A DNA stretch of 64,000 bases from an uncultured Eubacteriales bacterium (GTDB lineage Bacteria; Bacillota; Clostridia; Saccharofermentanales; UBA5734). A program made the translations under genes and the position numbers. A model generated the notes under the pieces. That model did not search any database. It was not told where the DNA came from and saw nothing but the letters and a program-made list of their open reading frames with translations. Location of the stretch: the NCBI GenBank assembly GCA_903835065.1, contig CAILLO010000001.1:62001-126000 (forward strand), in the 5' to 3' direction. Below are positions 25,516 through 34,733 of this stretch, in pieces (position 1 is the stretch's first letter; the number at the start of each line of letters is the position of its first letter).

Positions 25516-27471
25516 TCATCTCCTCCGTCCGTTCTCGTTGCGGTTCCTGTCTTCTCCTGCCCTTCGCCCGGCCGTCGGCGGGCCTCCGCCGCGCGGCCGC
25601 ACGAGGCACTTCGGGCCGTACCCGATCAGGTCCTCGCGTCCCGCCATGCGGAGCGCCTCCTCGACGAGGGCGTGGTTCGCCGGTCGTGCGTACTGCAGCA
25701 GCGCCCGCTGCTGCGCCTTCTCCCGTTCGTCCGGGACATGGACGCGCTCGAGGGTGAAGGGGTCGAGCCCAGTGAAGTACATGCTCGTGGACGCCGTTCC
25801 GGGTGTGGGATAGAAGTCCTGCACCTGTTCGGGGTCGACGCCCTGGTCGTGCAGCGTCTCCGCGAGGAGGACGGCGTCGGTGAGCCCGCTGCCGGGATGG
25901 CCCGACATGAGATACGGGACCAGGTACTGGTCCTTGCCGACCTTGCGGTTCATCGCCGCGAAGTCCCGGCGGAACTTCTCGTACGCCTCGGGGCCGGGCT
26001 TGCCCATCAGCGCGAGGACGCCGGGCGAGACGTGCTCGGGCGCGACCTTGAGCTGGCCGCTCACGTGGTGGGCGCACAGTTCCTCCAGGAAGGTCGGGTC
26101 CTTGTCCATCTGCAGGTAGTCGAAGCGGACGCCCGAGCGGATGAAGACCTTCTTCACGCCGGGGAGCGCGCGCACCCTGCGCAGCATCGCGACATATTCG
26201 GAGTGGTCCGCCCTGAGCTGCGGGCAAGGCGCGGGGGCGAGGCAGCGGCGGGTCCGGCAGACGCCGCCCTTGGCCTGCACCTCGCACGGGGTGGCCCGGA
26301 AATTGGCCGTCGGACCGCCGACGTCGTGGATGTAGCCCTTGAAGTCGGGATCGCGGGTCATCCCCTCGGCCTCCTGCAGGACGGACTCCGGGCTGCGGCG
26401 CTGGATCAGACGGCCCTGGTGCAGCGTGATCGCGCAGAAGGAGCAGCCGCCGAAGCAGCCGCGGTGGCTCGTGATGCTGAAGCGGACCTCCTCGAGGGAG
26501 GGGACGCCGGCGGGACCGTACATGGGGTGCGCGCGGCGCTCGAAGGGCAGCGCGTGTACGGCGTCGAGCTCCTTCGTGGACATCGGGCGCTGCGGCGGGT
26601 TCTGGACGAGCAGGCGGGCGCCGTGGGGCTGGACCATCGTGCGGCCCTCGAGCGGGTCCTGCTCGTAGAATTGGGCGCGGAAGGCGACGGAATAGGCCAG
26701 CGGGTCGGACGCGACCTCCTCGAAGGACGGGAGGCGGAGATGTTTCCCGTCGTCGGGCAGAATCCTTCCGAGCAGCTGCCGCGTCGTCTTCGAGGCGGCC
26801 TGCAGGCGGAATCCGGCGTTCGCCTCGACGAAGGCGGCCAGCTCCTTCGGCATCGCTTCGGGCTTCACGAAGACGCAGGTGCCTCGGAGGTTGACGATGC
26901 GCTGGACCGGCACGCCTTTGCGCAGCAGTTCGGCGATGTCGACGATCGGCTTCTCCCCCATCCCGTAGACGAGCAGGTCGGCCCGCGTGTCCTGCAGGAT
27001 GCTGCGGCGGACGTCGCCGCTCCAGTAGTCGTAGTGCGCGAACCGGCGCAGGCTCGCTTCGACGCCGCCCACGACCAGCGGCATCTTCTCGCCGAACTGC
27101 GCGCGCACGAGGTTGCAGTAGCGCGTCAGGGCGCGGTCCGGACGTCGGCCGCCCTTCCCGCCCGCGGAGTAGCGGTCGTCGCTGCGGCGGCGCTTCGCGG
27201 CCGTGTAGTTATCGACCATGGAATCGACGACGCCGGACGTCACGAGCACGCCGAGTCGCGGAACGCCCATCGCGAGCAGGCCGTCCTTCGCGAGGACGTC
27301 GGGCTGGGCGAGAACGCCGACGCGGAAGCCTTTCGATTCGAGGACTCGCGTGATCACGGCCGTGCCGAAGGAGGGATGGTCGACGTAGGCGTCGCCCGTG
27401 ACGAACAGGAAGTCGAGGGAATCCCAGCCCCGCGACTCCATGTCGGCGCGGCTGACCGGCAGGAACGGCAT
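25516..27471 (-). CDS. YgiQ-family radical SAM protein (UPF0313)
   Basis: A 651-residue radical SAM protein. The N-terminal cobalamin-binding-like half begins [34 protein letters not shown]. The central SAM cluster motif is CFGGCSFC (CxxxCxxC) in [17 protein letters not shown], with a further cysteine group [24 protein letters not shown]. The C terminus has [17 protein letters not shown] and [17 protein letters not shown]. Family function is unknown; all studied hints come from context. The last 30 residues are Gly/Arg-rich and probably disordered. It starts directly after ftsK and overlaps the folD start region. Confidence 0.9.
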   Translation of the reverse strand: MPFLPVSRADMESRGWDSLDFLFVTGDAYVDHPSFGTAVITRVLESKGFRVGVLAQPDVLAKDGLLAMGVPRLGVLVTSGVVDSMVDNYTAAKRRRSDDRYSAGGKGGRRPDRALTRYCNLVRAQFGEKMPLVVGGVEASLRRFAHYDYWSGDVRRSILQDTRADLLVYGMGEKPIVDIAELLRKGVPVQRIVNLRGTCVFVKPEAMPKELAAFVEANAGFRLQAASKTTRQLLGRILPDDGKHLRLPSFEEVASDPLAYSVAFRAQFYEQDPLEGRTMVQPHGARLLVQNPPQRPMSTKELDAVHALPFERRAHPMYGPAGVPSLEEVRFSITSHRGCFGGCSFCAITLHQGRLIQRRSPESVLQEAEGMTRDPDFKGYIHDVGGPTANFRATPCEVQAKGGVCRTRRCLAPAPCPQLRADHSEYVAMLRRVRALPGVKKVFIRSGVRFDYLQMDKDPTFLEELCAHHVSGQLKVAPEHVSPGVLALMGKPGPEAYEKFRRDFAAMNRKVGKDQYLVPYLMSGHPGSGLTDAVLLAETLHDQGVDPEQVQDFYPTPGTASTSMYFTGLDPFTLERVHVPDEREKAQQRALLQYARPANHALVEEALRMAGREDLIGYGPKCLVRPRGGGPPTAGRRAGEDRNRNENGRRR

Positions 27472-27472
27472 C

Positions 27473-29887
27473 TCAGAGTCCTTCCTTGGCCTTGTACTCG
27501 AGCCACTGGGACATCGAGATGAGGACCTTGCGGGGCTTGCTGCCCTCGAACGGGCCGACGAAGCCCTTTTCCATCATTCGGTCGATCAGGCGCGCGGCGC
27601 GCGGGTATCCGACGTTCATGCGGCGCTGGATCAACGACACGGACGCGTAGCCGGCCTCGACGACGATGCCGACCGCCTGGGGCATCAGCTCGTCCTCGTC
27701 CGCCTCGTCGGGCATGCCGATCGAAGCGGTCACGGTGCCGATCGCCTCGGCCGTGTCCTTGTCGTATCCCTCCGCGTTCTGCGCCTTGAGGAAGGCCGTG
27801 ACGCGCTCGACCTCCTTGTCGGAGACGAAAGCGCCCTGCGCGCGGACGGGCTTCGAGGCGCCGATCGGGAAATAGAGCATGTCTCCCTTGCCCAGCAACT
27901 TCTCGGCGCCGCCCATGTCGAGGATCGTGCGCGAATCGACCTGGGAGGAGACCGCGAAAGAGAGGCGGGACGGGATGTTGGCCTTGATCACGCCCGTGAT
28001 CACGTCGACGGAGGGGCGCTGGGTGGCGACGACGAGGTGGATTCCGGCTGCGCGGGCCATCGCCGTGAGACGCGCGATCGCGTCCTCGACCTCGGTCGGC
28101 GACGTCGCCATCAGGTCCGACAGCTCGTCGATCACGACGAGGATCAGCGGGAGCCGGTCGTATCCTTCGGTCTCGGCGGCGGCGTTGTGAGAGTTGATGT
28201 CGCGGACGCTGCGTTCGGCGAAGACGCCGTAGCGGCGGGTCATCTCGTTGACGGCCCAGAGCAGGGCGCCCGCGGCCTTCTTCGGGTCGGTGACGACCGG
28301 CGCGAGCAGGTGCGGAATGCCGTTGTAGACGCTGAGTTCGACGACCTTGGGGTCGATCATCAGCATGCGGACGTCCTCGGGGCGGGCCTTGTAGAGGATC
28401 GCCATCAGCATGGAGTTGATGCAGACCGACTTGCCTGACCCGGTGGCGCCGGCGATCAGGAGGTGCGGCATGCGGGCCAGGTCCGCGATGACGGCGTTGC
28501 CGGGGATGTCGCGGCCGAACGCGACGGTCAGGGGCGAAGTCGCGGCGCGGAACTCCGGCGCTTCGAGGATGCGACGCAGCAGGACGGGGGCGGTCTCGCG
28601 ATTGGGCACCTCGATGCCGATCGCGGCCTTGCCGGGGATCGGCGCCTCGATGCGGACGCCCATGGCGGCGAGATTCAGGGCGATGTCGTCGGCGAGACTG
28701 ACGATGCGGCTGACCTTGACGCCGGAGCCGGGCGCGAGCTCGAACCGGGTGATCGCGGGACCGGTGGTGATGTTGACGACCTTGGCCTCCAGGCCGAAGC
28801 TCGCCAGGGTCTCCTCGAGCTTTCGGGCCATCGCCTCGACGGAACCCGGCGCGGTGCGCCCGGAGCGGGGCGGTTCGACCGCGAGGAGCTCGAGCGGCGG
28901 GAACACGTAGGGCCGCATCGTATGCTCCTGGCCGGACGCCGCGGAGTCCGCGGTCCCCGGCACGGGGCCGTTGCCTTGGGTCATCCGGCTTCCGGCCGGG
29001 TGCAGGGGGCCCATGTCGACTCGGGTCGGCCGGAATCCGGTCTGCGGCGCGTCGACCGGTTCGCCCTCGTCGTCCTCCTCGAACGGTTCCGACAAAGGCG
29101 CGGGCGTCGCGGCGGGCGCGCCCTTCTTCGAGTCCTTGCGGCCGGAGAGGAAGGAGGGCACGTCGAACGGACCCGCGTCATCCTCCGCGATGGAAGACTT
29201 CGGCTCCCCGACGCCCTTCTTCTTCCCGTTCGCCTTGCCGACGACCATGTCGTAGGACGCGGCAGGCTTCGCGGACGAGTTGCGGATCGCGGTCACGCCG
29301 GTCGAGATCGCGCTGCCGACCTTCTGGCGGGTCGCATCGATGGCCCGGGTCAGCGAGATGTTGAACAGGATCACGATTTCGGCCAGAACAGCTCCGACGA
29401 GGAGAATCGCGGCGCCGGTCCGTCCGATGACGGCCTGCAGCCCCTCGGCGATCACGCCGCCGCCGAGTCCCCCGGGAATCGCGCCCACGGGCAACCCGAT
29501 CAGGACGGTCCCGGAACCCAGGTTCCACAGGAGTTCCAGGCTCTTCGACGCGGAGAGGCCGAGAGTCCCGATCGTTCCGAATGGCACGGTGAAGAGGTGC
29601 AGCAGCGCGGAGACGGCGGCGAGGAGGACGGTCACGTGGACGAAGCGGAGCCGCGTGCGGCTGGTCTCGCGCTCCAGGAAATAGTCCATCGCCATGTAGA
29701 GCAGCAGCGCGGGCACGGCCCAGGCGGTCTTGCCCAGGAAGCCGCGTCCGACATCCAGCAGCGCCTGGCCGAACATGCCGGTCGAGCCGGGGAAATAGAA
29801 GGAGACCGCGAGGACCACCGCCGCGGCCAGATAGAACACGCCGAAGACCTCGCGCGTCTTGTTGAACTTGCGGCCACCCTCGTCCAT
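27473..29887 (-). CDS. ftsK: DNA translocase FtsK/SpoIIIE
   Basis: An 804-residue motor that pumps chromosomal DNA through the closing septum. The N-terminal membrane part has four or five hydrophobic helices (about 15-35, 50-70, 82-103, 125-150, 155-178). A low-complexity linker (about 190-325) follows. The motor has Walker A GATGSGKS at 480-487 and Walker [14 protein letters not shown]. The C-terminal gamma winged helix (about 735-800) has [26 protein letters not shown], which reads orientation sequences. Whether it serves division only or also sporulation cannot be told from sequence. GGGAGGGA precedes the ATG. Confidence 0.95.
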   Translation of the reverse strand: MDEGGRKFNKTREVFGVFYLAAAVVLAVSFYFPGSTGMFGQALLDVGRGFLGKTAWAVPALLLYMAMDYFLERETSRTRLRFVHVTVLLAAVSALLHLFTVPFGTIGTLGLSASKSLELLWNLGSGTVLIGLPVGAIPGGLGGGVIAEGLQAVIGRTGAAILLVGAVLAEIVILFNISLTRAIDATRQKVGSAISTGVTAIRNSSAKPAASYDMVVGKANGKKKGVGEPKSSIAEDDAGPFDVPSFLSGRKDSKKGAPAATPAPLSEPFEEDDEGEPVDAPQTGFRPTRVDMGPLHPAGSRMTQGNGPVPGTADSAASGQEHTMRPYVFPPLELLAVEPPRSGRTAPGSVEAMARKLEETLASFGLEAKVVNITTGPAITRFELAPGSGVKVSRIVSLADDIALNLAAMGVRIEAPIPGKAAIGIEVPNRETAPVLLRRILEAPEFRAATSPLTVAFGRDIPGNAVIADLARMPHLLIAGATGSGKSVCINSMLMAILYKARPEDVRMLMIDPKVVELSVYNGIPHLLAPVVTDPKKAAGALLWAVNEMTRRYGVFAERSVRDINSHNAAAETEGYDRLPLILVVIDELSDLMATSPTEVEDAIARLTAMARAAGIHLVVATQRPSVDVITGVIKANIPSRLSFAVSSQVDSRTILDMGGAEKLLGKGDMLYFPIGASKPVRAQGAFVSDKEVERVTAFLKAQNAEGYDKDTAEAIGTVTASIGMPDEADEDELMPQAVGIVVEAGYASVSLIQRRMNVGYPRAARLIDRMMEKGFVGPFEGSKPRKVLISMSQWLEYKAKEGL

Positions 29888-29900
29888 GGGTCCCTCCCGT

Positions 29901-30446
29901 CTAGTGGCCGGACAGGCGGCGAGCCGTCGCCAGCAGTCCGACCACCGTCTTCGAGTCCAGGATCGTGCCGTCGTCGACCATCCGCAGGCAGTCTTCGAAG
30001 GGATGCACCTCGACCTTGAGGAATTCGCCCTCGTCGGCGCAGGAATCGCCTTGCGAAAGCTCGGTGGCGAGGTAGAGGAACAGCTTCTCGTCGCTGTAGC
30101 CGGGCGTCGTGAGGATCGCGGAGAGCGGCTCGATGCGGCCCGCGGTCAGGCCCGTCTCCTCGAGGAGCTCGCGGGTCGCGCAGGACAGCGGATCCTCGCG
30201 GGGCTCGAGCTTGCCCGCGGGGATCTCGAGGGTCTCCTGGCCGATTGCGACGCGGAACTGGCGGACGAGGTGGACGTTGCGGTCCGCGTCGAGCGGGACG
30301 ACGCAGGCGCCGCCGTTGTGACGGAGGACGTCCCGACCGGCCGTCTTCCCGTCCGGCAGCCGGACGGTGAGGCTCTCGATGCGGAACACCTTGCCCCTGT
30401 AGACCGTCTCGTTCGTCAGCGGGTGCTCCCGCAGGTCATCCAGCAT
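29901..30446 (-). CDS. NUDIX hydrolase, ADP-ribose pyrophosphatase-like
   Basis: A 181-residue NUDIX hydrolase. The Nudix box runs from G78 to about residue 100 ([10 protein letters not shown], then [12 protein letters not shown]), preceded by [18 protein letters not shown], which is typical of the ADP-ribose diphosphatase group (NudF/YqkG). [15 protein letters not shown] is the usual following segment. The start at 30446 ([13 protein letters not shown]) overlaps the end of rnhA by 11 nt; an upstream reading through rnhA is rejected. CinA, another ADP-ribose/NMN enzyme, is encoded in the same operon. Confidence 0.9.
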   Translation of the reverse strand: MLDDLREHPLTNETVYRGKVFRIESLTVRLPDGKTAGRDVLRHNGGACVVPLDADRNVHLVRQFRVAIGQETLEIPAGKLEPREDPLSCATRELLEETGLTAGRIEPLSAILTTPGYSDEKLFLYLATELSQGDSCADEGEFLKVEVHPFEDCLRMVDDGTILDSKTVVGLLATARRLSGH

Positions 30447-30939
30447 TTCCTTCGTTTCCTTCCTTCGGCGGTTCCGGAGCCCTGAAGCGGCGGACCTCCT
30501 CGACGGCGAGCCTGTCGCAGCGGTTGTTCCCTTCGTTGTCGGCATGGCCCTTGACCTTGACCCATTCGATCCGGTGCATTCCCGCGAGCCGGTCGAGCTC
30601 GGTCCAGAGGTCGATGTTGCTGACGGGGTCGCCGCCCGCGTTCTTCCAGCCGTTGCGCTTCCATTTCTCCATCCACTGTTCCTTGAACGCGGAGACGAGA
30701 TAGGCGCTGTCGCTGAAGAGCCGAATCGAGCAGGGGCGCTTCAGGACCTTGAGGGCCTCGATCGCGGCCGTCAGCTCCATCCGGTTGTTGGTCGTCGCCG
30801 CGGTTCCGCCGGACAGCGTCTTCTCGACGTCCCCGAAACGGACCAGGGCGGCCCATCCCCCGGGGCCGGGATTCCCGGAGCACGCACCGTCCGTATGGAT
30901 CTCGACGACCGGCCGTGTCCCGCTGTCGGGCTGCGTCAT
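30436..30939 (-). CDS. rnhA: Ribonuclease HI
   Basis: A 167-residue RNase H type I. Catalytic residues are visible: Asp17 (HTDGACSGNPGPGG), Glu55 (NNRMELTAAIEAL), Asp77 (FSDSAYL), His132 (KVKGHADNEGN) and Asp142 (CDRLAVE). The C-terminal 15 residues are charged and variable. It is a full-length, apparently active enzyme in addition to RNase HII at 6.7-7.3 kb. The ATG at 30939 overlaps the proC stop (ATGA). Confidence 0.95.
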   Translation of the reverse strand: MTQPDSGTRPVVEIHTDGACSGNPGPGGWAALVRFGDVEKTLSGGTAATTNNRMELTAAIEALKVLKRPCSIRLFSDSAYLVSAFKEQWMEKWKRNGWKNAGGDPVSNIDLWTELDRLAGMHRIEWVKVKGHADNEGNNRCDRLAVEEVRRFRAPEPPKEGNEGNAG

Positions 30940-31754
30940 GCGCGCTTCTCTCCGGTCTTCGCGGCCATCTCCGCGGAGCGCTGGGCGGAGGCGCAGACCG
31001 CCTCGAACGTCGCGGAGCGGAATCCGTTCCTCTCGAGCGACCGGACGGCTTCGATCGTGGTGCCGCCCGGCGAGCAGACCTGGTCCTTGAGGACGGCCGG
31101 GTGGACGCCGGTCTCGAGGACCATCTGCGCGGACCCCTTGACCATCGCGGCGGCGAGCCGGATCGACACGTCGCGCGGCAGACCGAGCTGGACGCCGGCG
31201 TCGGACAGCGCCTCGAGGAAGAGCATCACGTAGGCCGGTCCGCTGCCCGAAAGGCCGGTGACGGCATCCATCATCTTCTCCTCGACGCGGATCGCGATGC
31301 CGACGCCCTCGAAGAAGGCGAGCACTTCGGCTTCGTCCGCCGACGAGGCTCCGTCGAAGGCGACGGCGGTCGCTCCGGCCCCGACCATCGCGGGCGTGTT
31401 CGGCATCGCGCGGGCGATCGCGGGAGCGGCTCCGGCGAATTCGCGCAGCCGCGCCAGCGTCACCCCGGCCGCGATCGAGACGAGGACGGTCTCCTTCGTC
31501 AGGAGCGGCGCGAGCGACCGAAGGGCTTCCGGCAGGACCTGGGGCTTGACGGCGAGGACGACGAGGCGGGAGCCTTTCACGGCATCGGCGGCGTCCCCGC
31601 AGGACATGCAGCCCGTCGCGTCGCAGAAGGCCCGGGAACGCACGGAATCGACGTCGTGGACGCGGACCTGCGCGGCGTCGCCGGGGTGGTTCGACAGGTA
31701 TCCCTTGGCGAGCGCGGACCCCATGTTGCCGATTCCGATGAAGGCGACCGCCAT
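30936..31754 (-). CDS. proC: Pyrroline-5-carboxylate reductase
   Basis: A 272-residue enzyme for the last step of proline synthesis. The NAD(P)-binding GIGNMGSALAKGYL starts at residue 6; VLAVKPQVLPE and the C-terminal signature GLSGSGPAYVMLFLEALSDAGVQLGLPRD through QVCSPGGTTIEAVRSLE are present. The start at 31754 has AGGAGGGG 8 nt upstream; the longer frame reads into promoter sequence. It is the first gene of the eight-gene operon down to murJ. Its promoter is interleaved with that of the divergent tRNA-Trp gene. Confidence 0.96.
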   Translation of the reverse strand: MAVAFIGIGNMGSALAKGYLSNHPGDAAQVRVHDVDSVRSRAFCDATGCMSCGDAADAVKGSRLVVLAVKPQVLPEALRSLAPLLTKETVLVSIAAGVTLARLREFAGAAPAIARAMPNTPAMVGAGATAVAFDGASSADEAEVLAFFEGVGIAIRVEEKMMDAVTGLSGSGPAYVMLFLEALSDAGVQLGLPRDVSIRLAAAMVKGSAQMVLETGVHPAVLKDQVCSPGGTTIEAVRSLERNGFRSATFEAVCASAQRSAEMAAKTGEKRA

Positions 31755-31814
31755 TCTTCCCCTCCTGGCCCGAAAGCCTTGAAATGCAATGCAGTGGCGA
31801 ATCAGGACAAGGAA

Positions 31815-31843
31815 AATATAGCATTGATGTTGACACTGCGCAA
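31815..31843 (-). promoter_or_regulatory. Promoter of the proC operon
   Basis: Minus-strand TTGCGC (31838-31843) and TATATT (31815-31820) with a 17-bp spacer; TGC directly before the -10 makes it an extended -10. Its spacer contains the -35 of the divergent tRNA-Trp promoter. Confidence 0.6.
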
Positions 31844-31859
31844 ACCAGCACGGTATACT
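31830..31859 (+). promoter_or_regulatory. Promoter of tRNA-Trp
   Basis: TTGACA (31830-31835) and TATACT (31854-31859), spacer 18 bp, ending 12 nt before the mature tRNA. It overlaps the oppositely directed proC promoter. Confidence 0.77.
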
Positions 31860-31871
31860 CCATTTGCTCCT

Positions 31872-31947
31872 AGGGGAGTAGCTCAATTGGTAGAGTAGCG
31901 GTCTCCAAAACCGTTTGCTGCGGGTTCAAGTCCTGTCTCCCCTGCCA
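31872..31947 (+). tRNA. tRNA-Trp (anticodon CCA)
   Basis: A 76-nt cloverleaf: acceptor AGGGGAG pairs with CTCCCCT. The D arm is GCTC/GAGT. The anticodon stem GCGGT/ACCGT holds loop CTCCAAA with anticodon CCA at 31905-31907, and the T loop is TTCAAGT. Discriminator G and an encoded 3' CCA are present. Promoter and a strong terminator flank it, so it is a single-gene unit. Confidence 0.97.
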
Positions 31948-31952
31948 GTCCC

Positions 31953-31993
31953 GAAGAAGTCCGCCGGATCCAGCGGGCTTCTTCTTTTTTTTT
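31953..31993 (+). terminator. Intrinsic terminator of tRNA-Trp
   Basis: A 12-bp stem (31953-31964 with 31973-31984, one G-T pair), 8-nt loop, then nine T residues. Textbook rho-independent terminator 5 nt after the tRNA CCA. Confidence 0.93.
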
Positions 31994-32053
31994 GCTTTCT
32001 CGACGACGGCCGCGTCCGTCCGCGGACCCGGGCGCCGGATTCCCCGAAACAAA

Positions 32054-32087
32054 AGACCGTTCCGACTCCTTCGAATCGGAACGGTCT
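32054..32087 (-). terminator. Intrinsic terminator of tRNA-Pro
   Basis: Perfect 12-bp stem, arms AGACCGTTCCGA (32054-32065) and its complement (32076-32087), followed on the minus strand by TTTTGTTTC. The stem begins at the last base of the tRNA CCA end. Confidence 0.83.
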
Positions 32088-32163
32088 GGTCGGAGTGACA
32101 CGACTTGAACGTGCGACCCCCTGCACCCCAAGCAGGTACTCTAGCCACCTGAGCTACACCCCG
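32087..32163 (-). tRNA. tRNA-Pro (anticodon GGG)
   Basis: A 77-nt cloverleaf: acceptor CGGGGTG pairs with CACTCCG (one G-T), discriminator A and encoded CCA follow. The D arm begins GCTC. The anticodon stem CCTGC/GCAGG encloses TTGGGGT with anticodon GGG, and the T arm holds TTCAAGT. It lies 49 nt beyond the pnp stop with no clear promoter of its own, so it may be cut from the pnp transcript. Confidence 0.95.
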
Positions 32164-32167
32164 ACGG

Positions 32168-32192
32168 GCGGGTATGAGAATATCATACCCGC
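32168..32192 (-). repeat. Hairpin between pnp and tRNA-Pro
   Basis: Perfect 10-bp inverted repeat, arms GCGGGTATGA (32168-32177) and TCATACCCGC (32183-32192), loop 5 nt. There is no U-tract. It could be a processing or mRNA-protecting 3' structure for pnp; a TATGAT hexamer inside it lacks a -35 partner. Confidence 0.5.
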
Positions 32193-32212
32193 TGGAGACT
32201 GTAAACGGGGAA

Positions 32213-34516
32213 CTATTGGTCGGTGTTCGGACGGTCGGTGTTGGGACGGTCGCTGCGCGGGCGGTCGCCGTAGTTGGGACGGTCGCCATGCGGGCGGTCG
32301 CCGCCATGCGGACGGTCGCCGTAGGGGCGTCCACCGCCGGGACGGTCGCCATGCGGGCGGTCGCCGTAGGGACGGTCGCCGCGCGGTGCACCGCGGGGTT
32401 CCTCGGGACGGTCCACGTAGCCTTCCGGCTTTGGCATGCAATCGCGATGGGACAGGTTGATGCGGCCCTGGCTGTCGATCTCCATGACCTTGACGTCCAT
32501 CGGGTCGCCGACCTGGCAGAAGTCCTCGACCTTCTCGACGCGCTTCCAGTCGAGCTTGGAGACGTGGACGAGGCCCTCCTTGCCGGGCAGGAACTCGACG
32601 AAGGCGCCGAACGCCATGAGGCGGGTGACCTTGCCGGGGAAGACCTGGCCGACCTGCGGGTCGTTGGCGATGCCCTGGATGATGGCGATCGCGCGCTTGG
32701 AGGCCTCGATGTAGGGCGTCGCGACGAACACGCGGCCGTCCTCCTCGATGTCGATCTGAACGCCGGTGTCGGCGATGATGCGGTTGATCACCTTGCCACC
32801 GGGGCCGATGACTTCGCGGATCTTGTCGACCGGGATCTGGATCTGGACGATCTTGGGGGCGTAGGGAGAGAGTTCGGCGCGCGGTGCCGCCAGACAGGGC
32901 AGGATCACCTCTTCGATGATCTGCATGCGGCCCTTGCGGGTCATTTCGAACGCCTGACGGATGATCTCGTAGGACAGGCCGTCGACCTTGATGTCCATCT
33001 GGATCGCGGTGATGCCGATCTCGGTGCCCGCGACCTTGAAGTCCATGTCGCCGAAGAAGTCCTCGATACCCTGGATGTCCATGAAGACGAGGAAGTCGTC
33101 CGGGTTCTCCTCATCGACGATCAGACCGGAGGAGATGCCCGCGACGGGCGACTTGATCGGGACGCCTGCGTCCATCAGCGCGAGGGTGCTGGCGCAGACG
33201 GAGCCCTGGGAGGTGGAGCCGTTGGACATCAGGATCTCCGAGACGAGACGGATCGCGTACGGGAATTCCTCCTCGGTCGGGACCACCGGCACGAGGGATC
33301 GCTCGGCAAGGGCTCCGTGGCCGATCTCGCGGCGACCGGGCGAGCGGGGGGCCTTGGCCTCGCCGACGCTGTAGCCCGGGAAGTTGTAGTGGTGCATGTA
33401 GCGCTTCTCCTCGACCGAGTCGAGACCGTCGAGGCGCTGCACGTTGGACAGCGGACCAAGGGTGACGGAGGTCAGGACCTGCGTCTGGCCGCGCTCGAAC
33501 AGGCCGGAGCCGTGCACGCGGGGCAGCAGGCCGACGGCGGCGGACAGCGGGCGGATCTGGTCGATCCCGCGGCCGTCGACGCGCTTGTGCTCCTTGAACA
33601 GGTACTCGCGGACGACCTTCTTCTCGAGCTTGTAGATCGCGTCGCCGACGCGGCCCGCCCACTCGGGGTTGACCGACTTGACGTGCTCCAGCGTGTCCGC
33701 CGTGAGCTTCGCGACATTGGCGTCGCGGACGCTCTTGTCGTCCGAGAGGACGGCTTCGCGCATGCGGCCGTAGGCGAAGGACTTGACTTCCGCGAACATG
33801 TCCGCGGGGACGTCGGAGGAAATGTAGGCGAACTTGGGCTTTCCGATCTCGCGGACGATGCCTTCGATGAAGCCGCAGAGGTCCTGGATCGCCTTGTGGC
33901 CTTCGATGATCGCGTCGAGCATCGTCTTCTCGTCGACTTCCTTCGCTCCGGCCTCGATCATGACGACCTTCTTCGCGGTGGCGGCGAGGGTCACGTACAT
34001 GTCGCTGACTTCGCGCTCGGCCTCGGTCGGGTTGATCACGACCTTGCCGTCGACGAGGCCGAGGATCACGCCGCCGATCGGGCCGTTCCAGGGAATGTCG
34101 GAGGTGGCGACCGCGATCGAGGTGCCGATCATGGCGGCGATTTCGGGAGAGCAGTCCTGGTCGACCGAGAGGACGAGGTTCACGGCGACGACGTCGTTGC
34201 GCAGGTCCTTCGGGAACAACGGGCGGATCGGGCGGTCGATGTTGCGGGAGGTGAGGATCGCGTTCTCGGACGGACGGCTCTCGCGCTTGATGAAGCCGCC
34301 GGGGATCTTGCCGACCGAGTAGAGCTTCTCTTCGTATTCGACGCTCAGCGGGAAGAAGTCGATGTTGTCGCGGGGCTTGGCCGAGGCGGTCGCGCTCGAC
34401 AGGACGACGGTTTCGCCGTAGCGGACCAGGCACGAGCCGTTGGCGAACTGGGCGAGTTTGCCGGTCTCGATCGTGAGCGGCCTGCCGGCGAGGGTGTATT
34501 CGAACTTTCGATTCAT
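32213..34516 (-). CDS. pnp: Polyribonucleotide nucleotidyltransferase (PNPase)
   Basis: A 767-residue phosphorolytic 3'-5' exoribonuclease of the degradosome. Two RNase PH domains (about 1-225 and 305-540) flank a helical domain; FFPLSVEYEEKLYSVGKIPGGF and MSNGSTSQGSVCAS are present. They are followed by KH (IREVIGPGGKVINRI, about 560-620) and S1 (GKVTRLMAFGAFVEFLPGKEGLVHVSKL, about 628-695) domains. An unusual low-complexity tail from about 705 consists of GDRP/GGDRP-type repeats. The start at 34516 follows AAGGAGGAA; the longer upstream frame is leader RNA. It lies downstream of rpsO, separated by hairpins that resemble the RNase III-processed pnp leader known from E. coli. Confidence 0.97.
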   Translation of the reverse strand: MNRKFEYTLAGRPLTIETGKLAQFANGSCLVRYGETVVLSSATASAKPRDNIDFFPLSVEYEEKLYSVGKIPGGFIKRESRPSENAILTSRNIDRPIRPLFPKDLRNDVVAVNLVLSVDQDCSPEIAAMIGTSIAVATSDIPWNGPIGGVILGLVDGKVVINPTEAEREVSDMYVTLAATAKKVVMIEAGAKEVDEKTMLDAIIEGHKAIQDLCGFIEGIVREIGKPKFAYISSDVPADMFAEVKSFAYGRMREAVLSDDKSVRDANVAKLTADTLEHVKSVNPEWAGRVGDAIYKLEKKVVREYLFKEHKRVDGRGIDQIRPLSAAVGLLPRVHGSGLFERGQTQVLTSVTLGPLSNVQRLDGLDSVEEKRYMHHYNFPGYSVGEAKAPRSPGRREIGHGALAERSLVPVVPTEEEFPYAIRLVSEILMSNGSTSQGSVCASTLALMDAGVPIKSPVAGISSGLIVDEENPDDFLVFMDIQGIEDFFGDMDFKVAGTEIGITAIQMDIKVDGLSYEIIRQAFEMTRKGRMQIIEEVILPCLAAPRAELSPYAPKIVQIQIPVDKIREVIGPGGKVINRIIADTGVQIDIEEDGRVFVATPYIEASKRAIAIIQGIANDPQVGQVFPGKVTRLMAFGAFVEFLPGKEGLVHVSKLDWKRVEKVEDFCQVGDPMDVKVMEIDSQGRINLSHRDCMPKPEGYVDRPEEPRGAPRGDRPYGDRPHGDRPGGGRPYGDRPHGGDRPHGDRPNYGDRPRSDRPNTDRPNTDQ
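32216..32408 (-). repeat. Degenerate tandem repeat encoding the GDRP-rich PNPase tail
   Basis: About a dozen short units centred on codons for Gly-Asp-Arg-Pro (units such as GDRPYGDRPHGDRP, GGDRPHGDRPNYGDRP, SDRPNTDRPNTDQ). The DNA repeats CGGTCGCC with 12-24 nt spacing, in phase with the reading frame. The tail is positively charged, glycine-rich and likely disordered. Confidence 0.85.
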
Positions 34517-34546
34517 GGGAGTTCCTCCTTCAAGGGGATTTTCATG

Positions 34547-34562
34547 ACGGAATCGATTCCGT
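34547..34562. repeat. Perfect 16-bp palindrome in the pnp leader
   Basis: ACGGAATCGATTCCGT, uninterrupted, 31 nt upstream of the pnp start codon. As RNA it can only fold with a small loop (TCGA); as DNA it is a symmetric protein-binding site candidate. Confidence 0.55.
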
Positions 34563-34576
34563 GTGTCCCCCGGAGG

Positions 34577-34647
34577 AAGTAGCTTGTAGATTCCGCGTCC
34601 GGACGGCCCCTCGCGTACGGGCCGGGCGTGCAATCTACGATCTACTT
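34577..34647 (-). promoter_or_regulatory. Long leader hairpin of pnp (RNase III-type)
   Basis: Interrupted long stem: AAGTAG (34577-34582) with CTACTT (34642-34647), GTAGATT (34586-34592) with AATCTAC (34632-34638), and an inner GGCCC/GGGCC (34605-34609 with 34619-34623). Small symmetric internal loops lie between. In E. coli a similar stem between rpsO and pnp is cut by RNase III and lets PNPase repress itself; the same role is inferred here. Confidence 0.6.
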
Positions 34648-34691
34648 TCCGACGAAGGCCGGAATGGCGGATGTTCCCGAGGGGTCTTGCG

Positions 34692-34723
34692 GAAGGCGGC
34701 GGTCCTGGAGGGCCGCCGCCTTC
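34692..34723 (-). terminator. Hairpin after rpsO, probable partial terminator
   Basis: Perfect 11-bp G+C-rich stem (34692-34702 with 34713-34723), 10-nt loop, 10 nt after the rpsO stop. The minus-strand tail (CGCAAGACC) has no U-run, so read-through into pnp is expected. Confidence 0.55.
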
Positions 34724-34733
34724 TGTCAGAGCC

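Noticed and set aside
32168-32192. Hairpin between pnp and tRNA-Pro as an intrinsic terminator
   Set aside because: The stem is good, but it is followed by CCGTCGGGG rather than U residues; listed only as a repeat.
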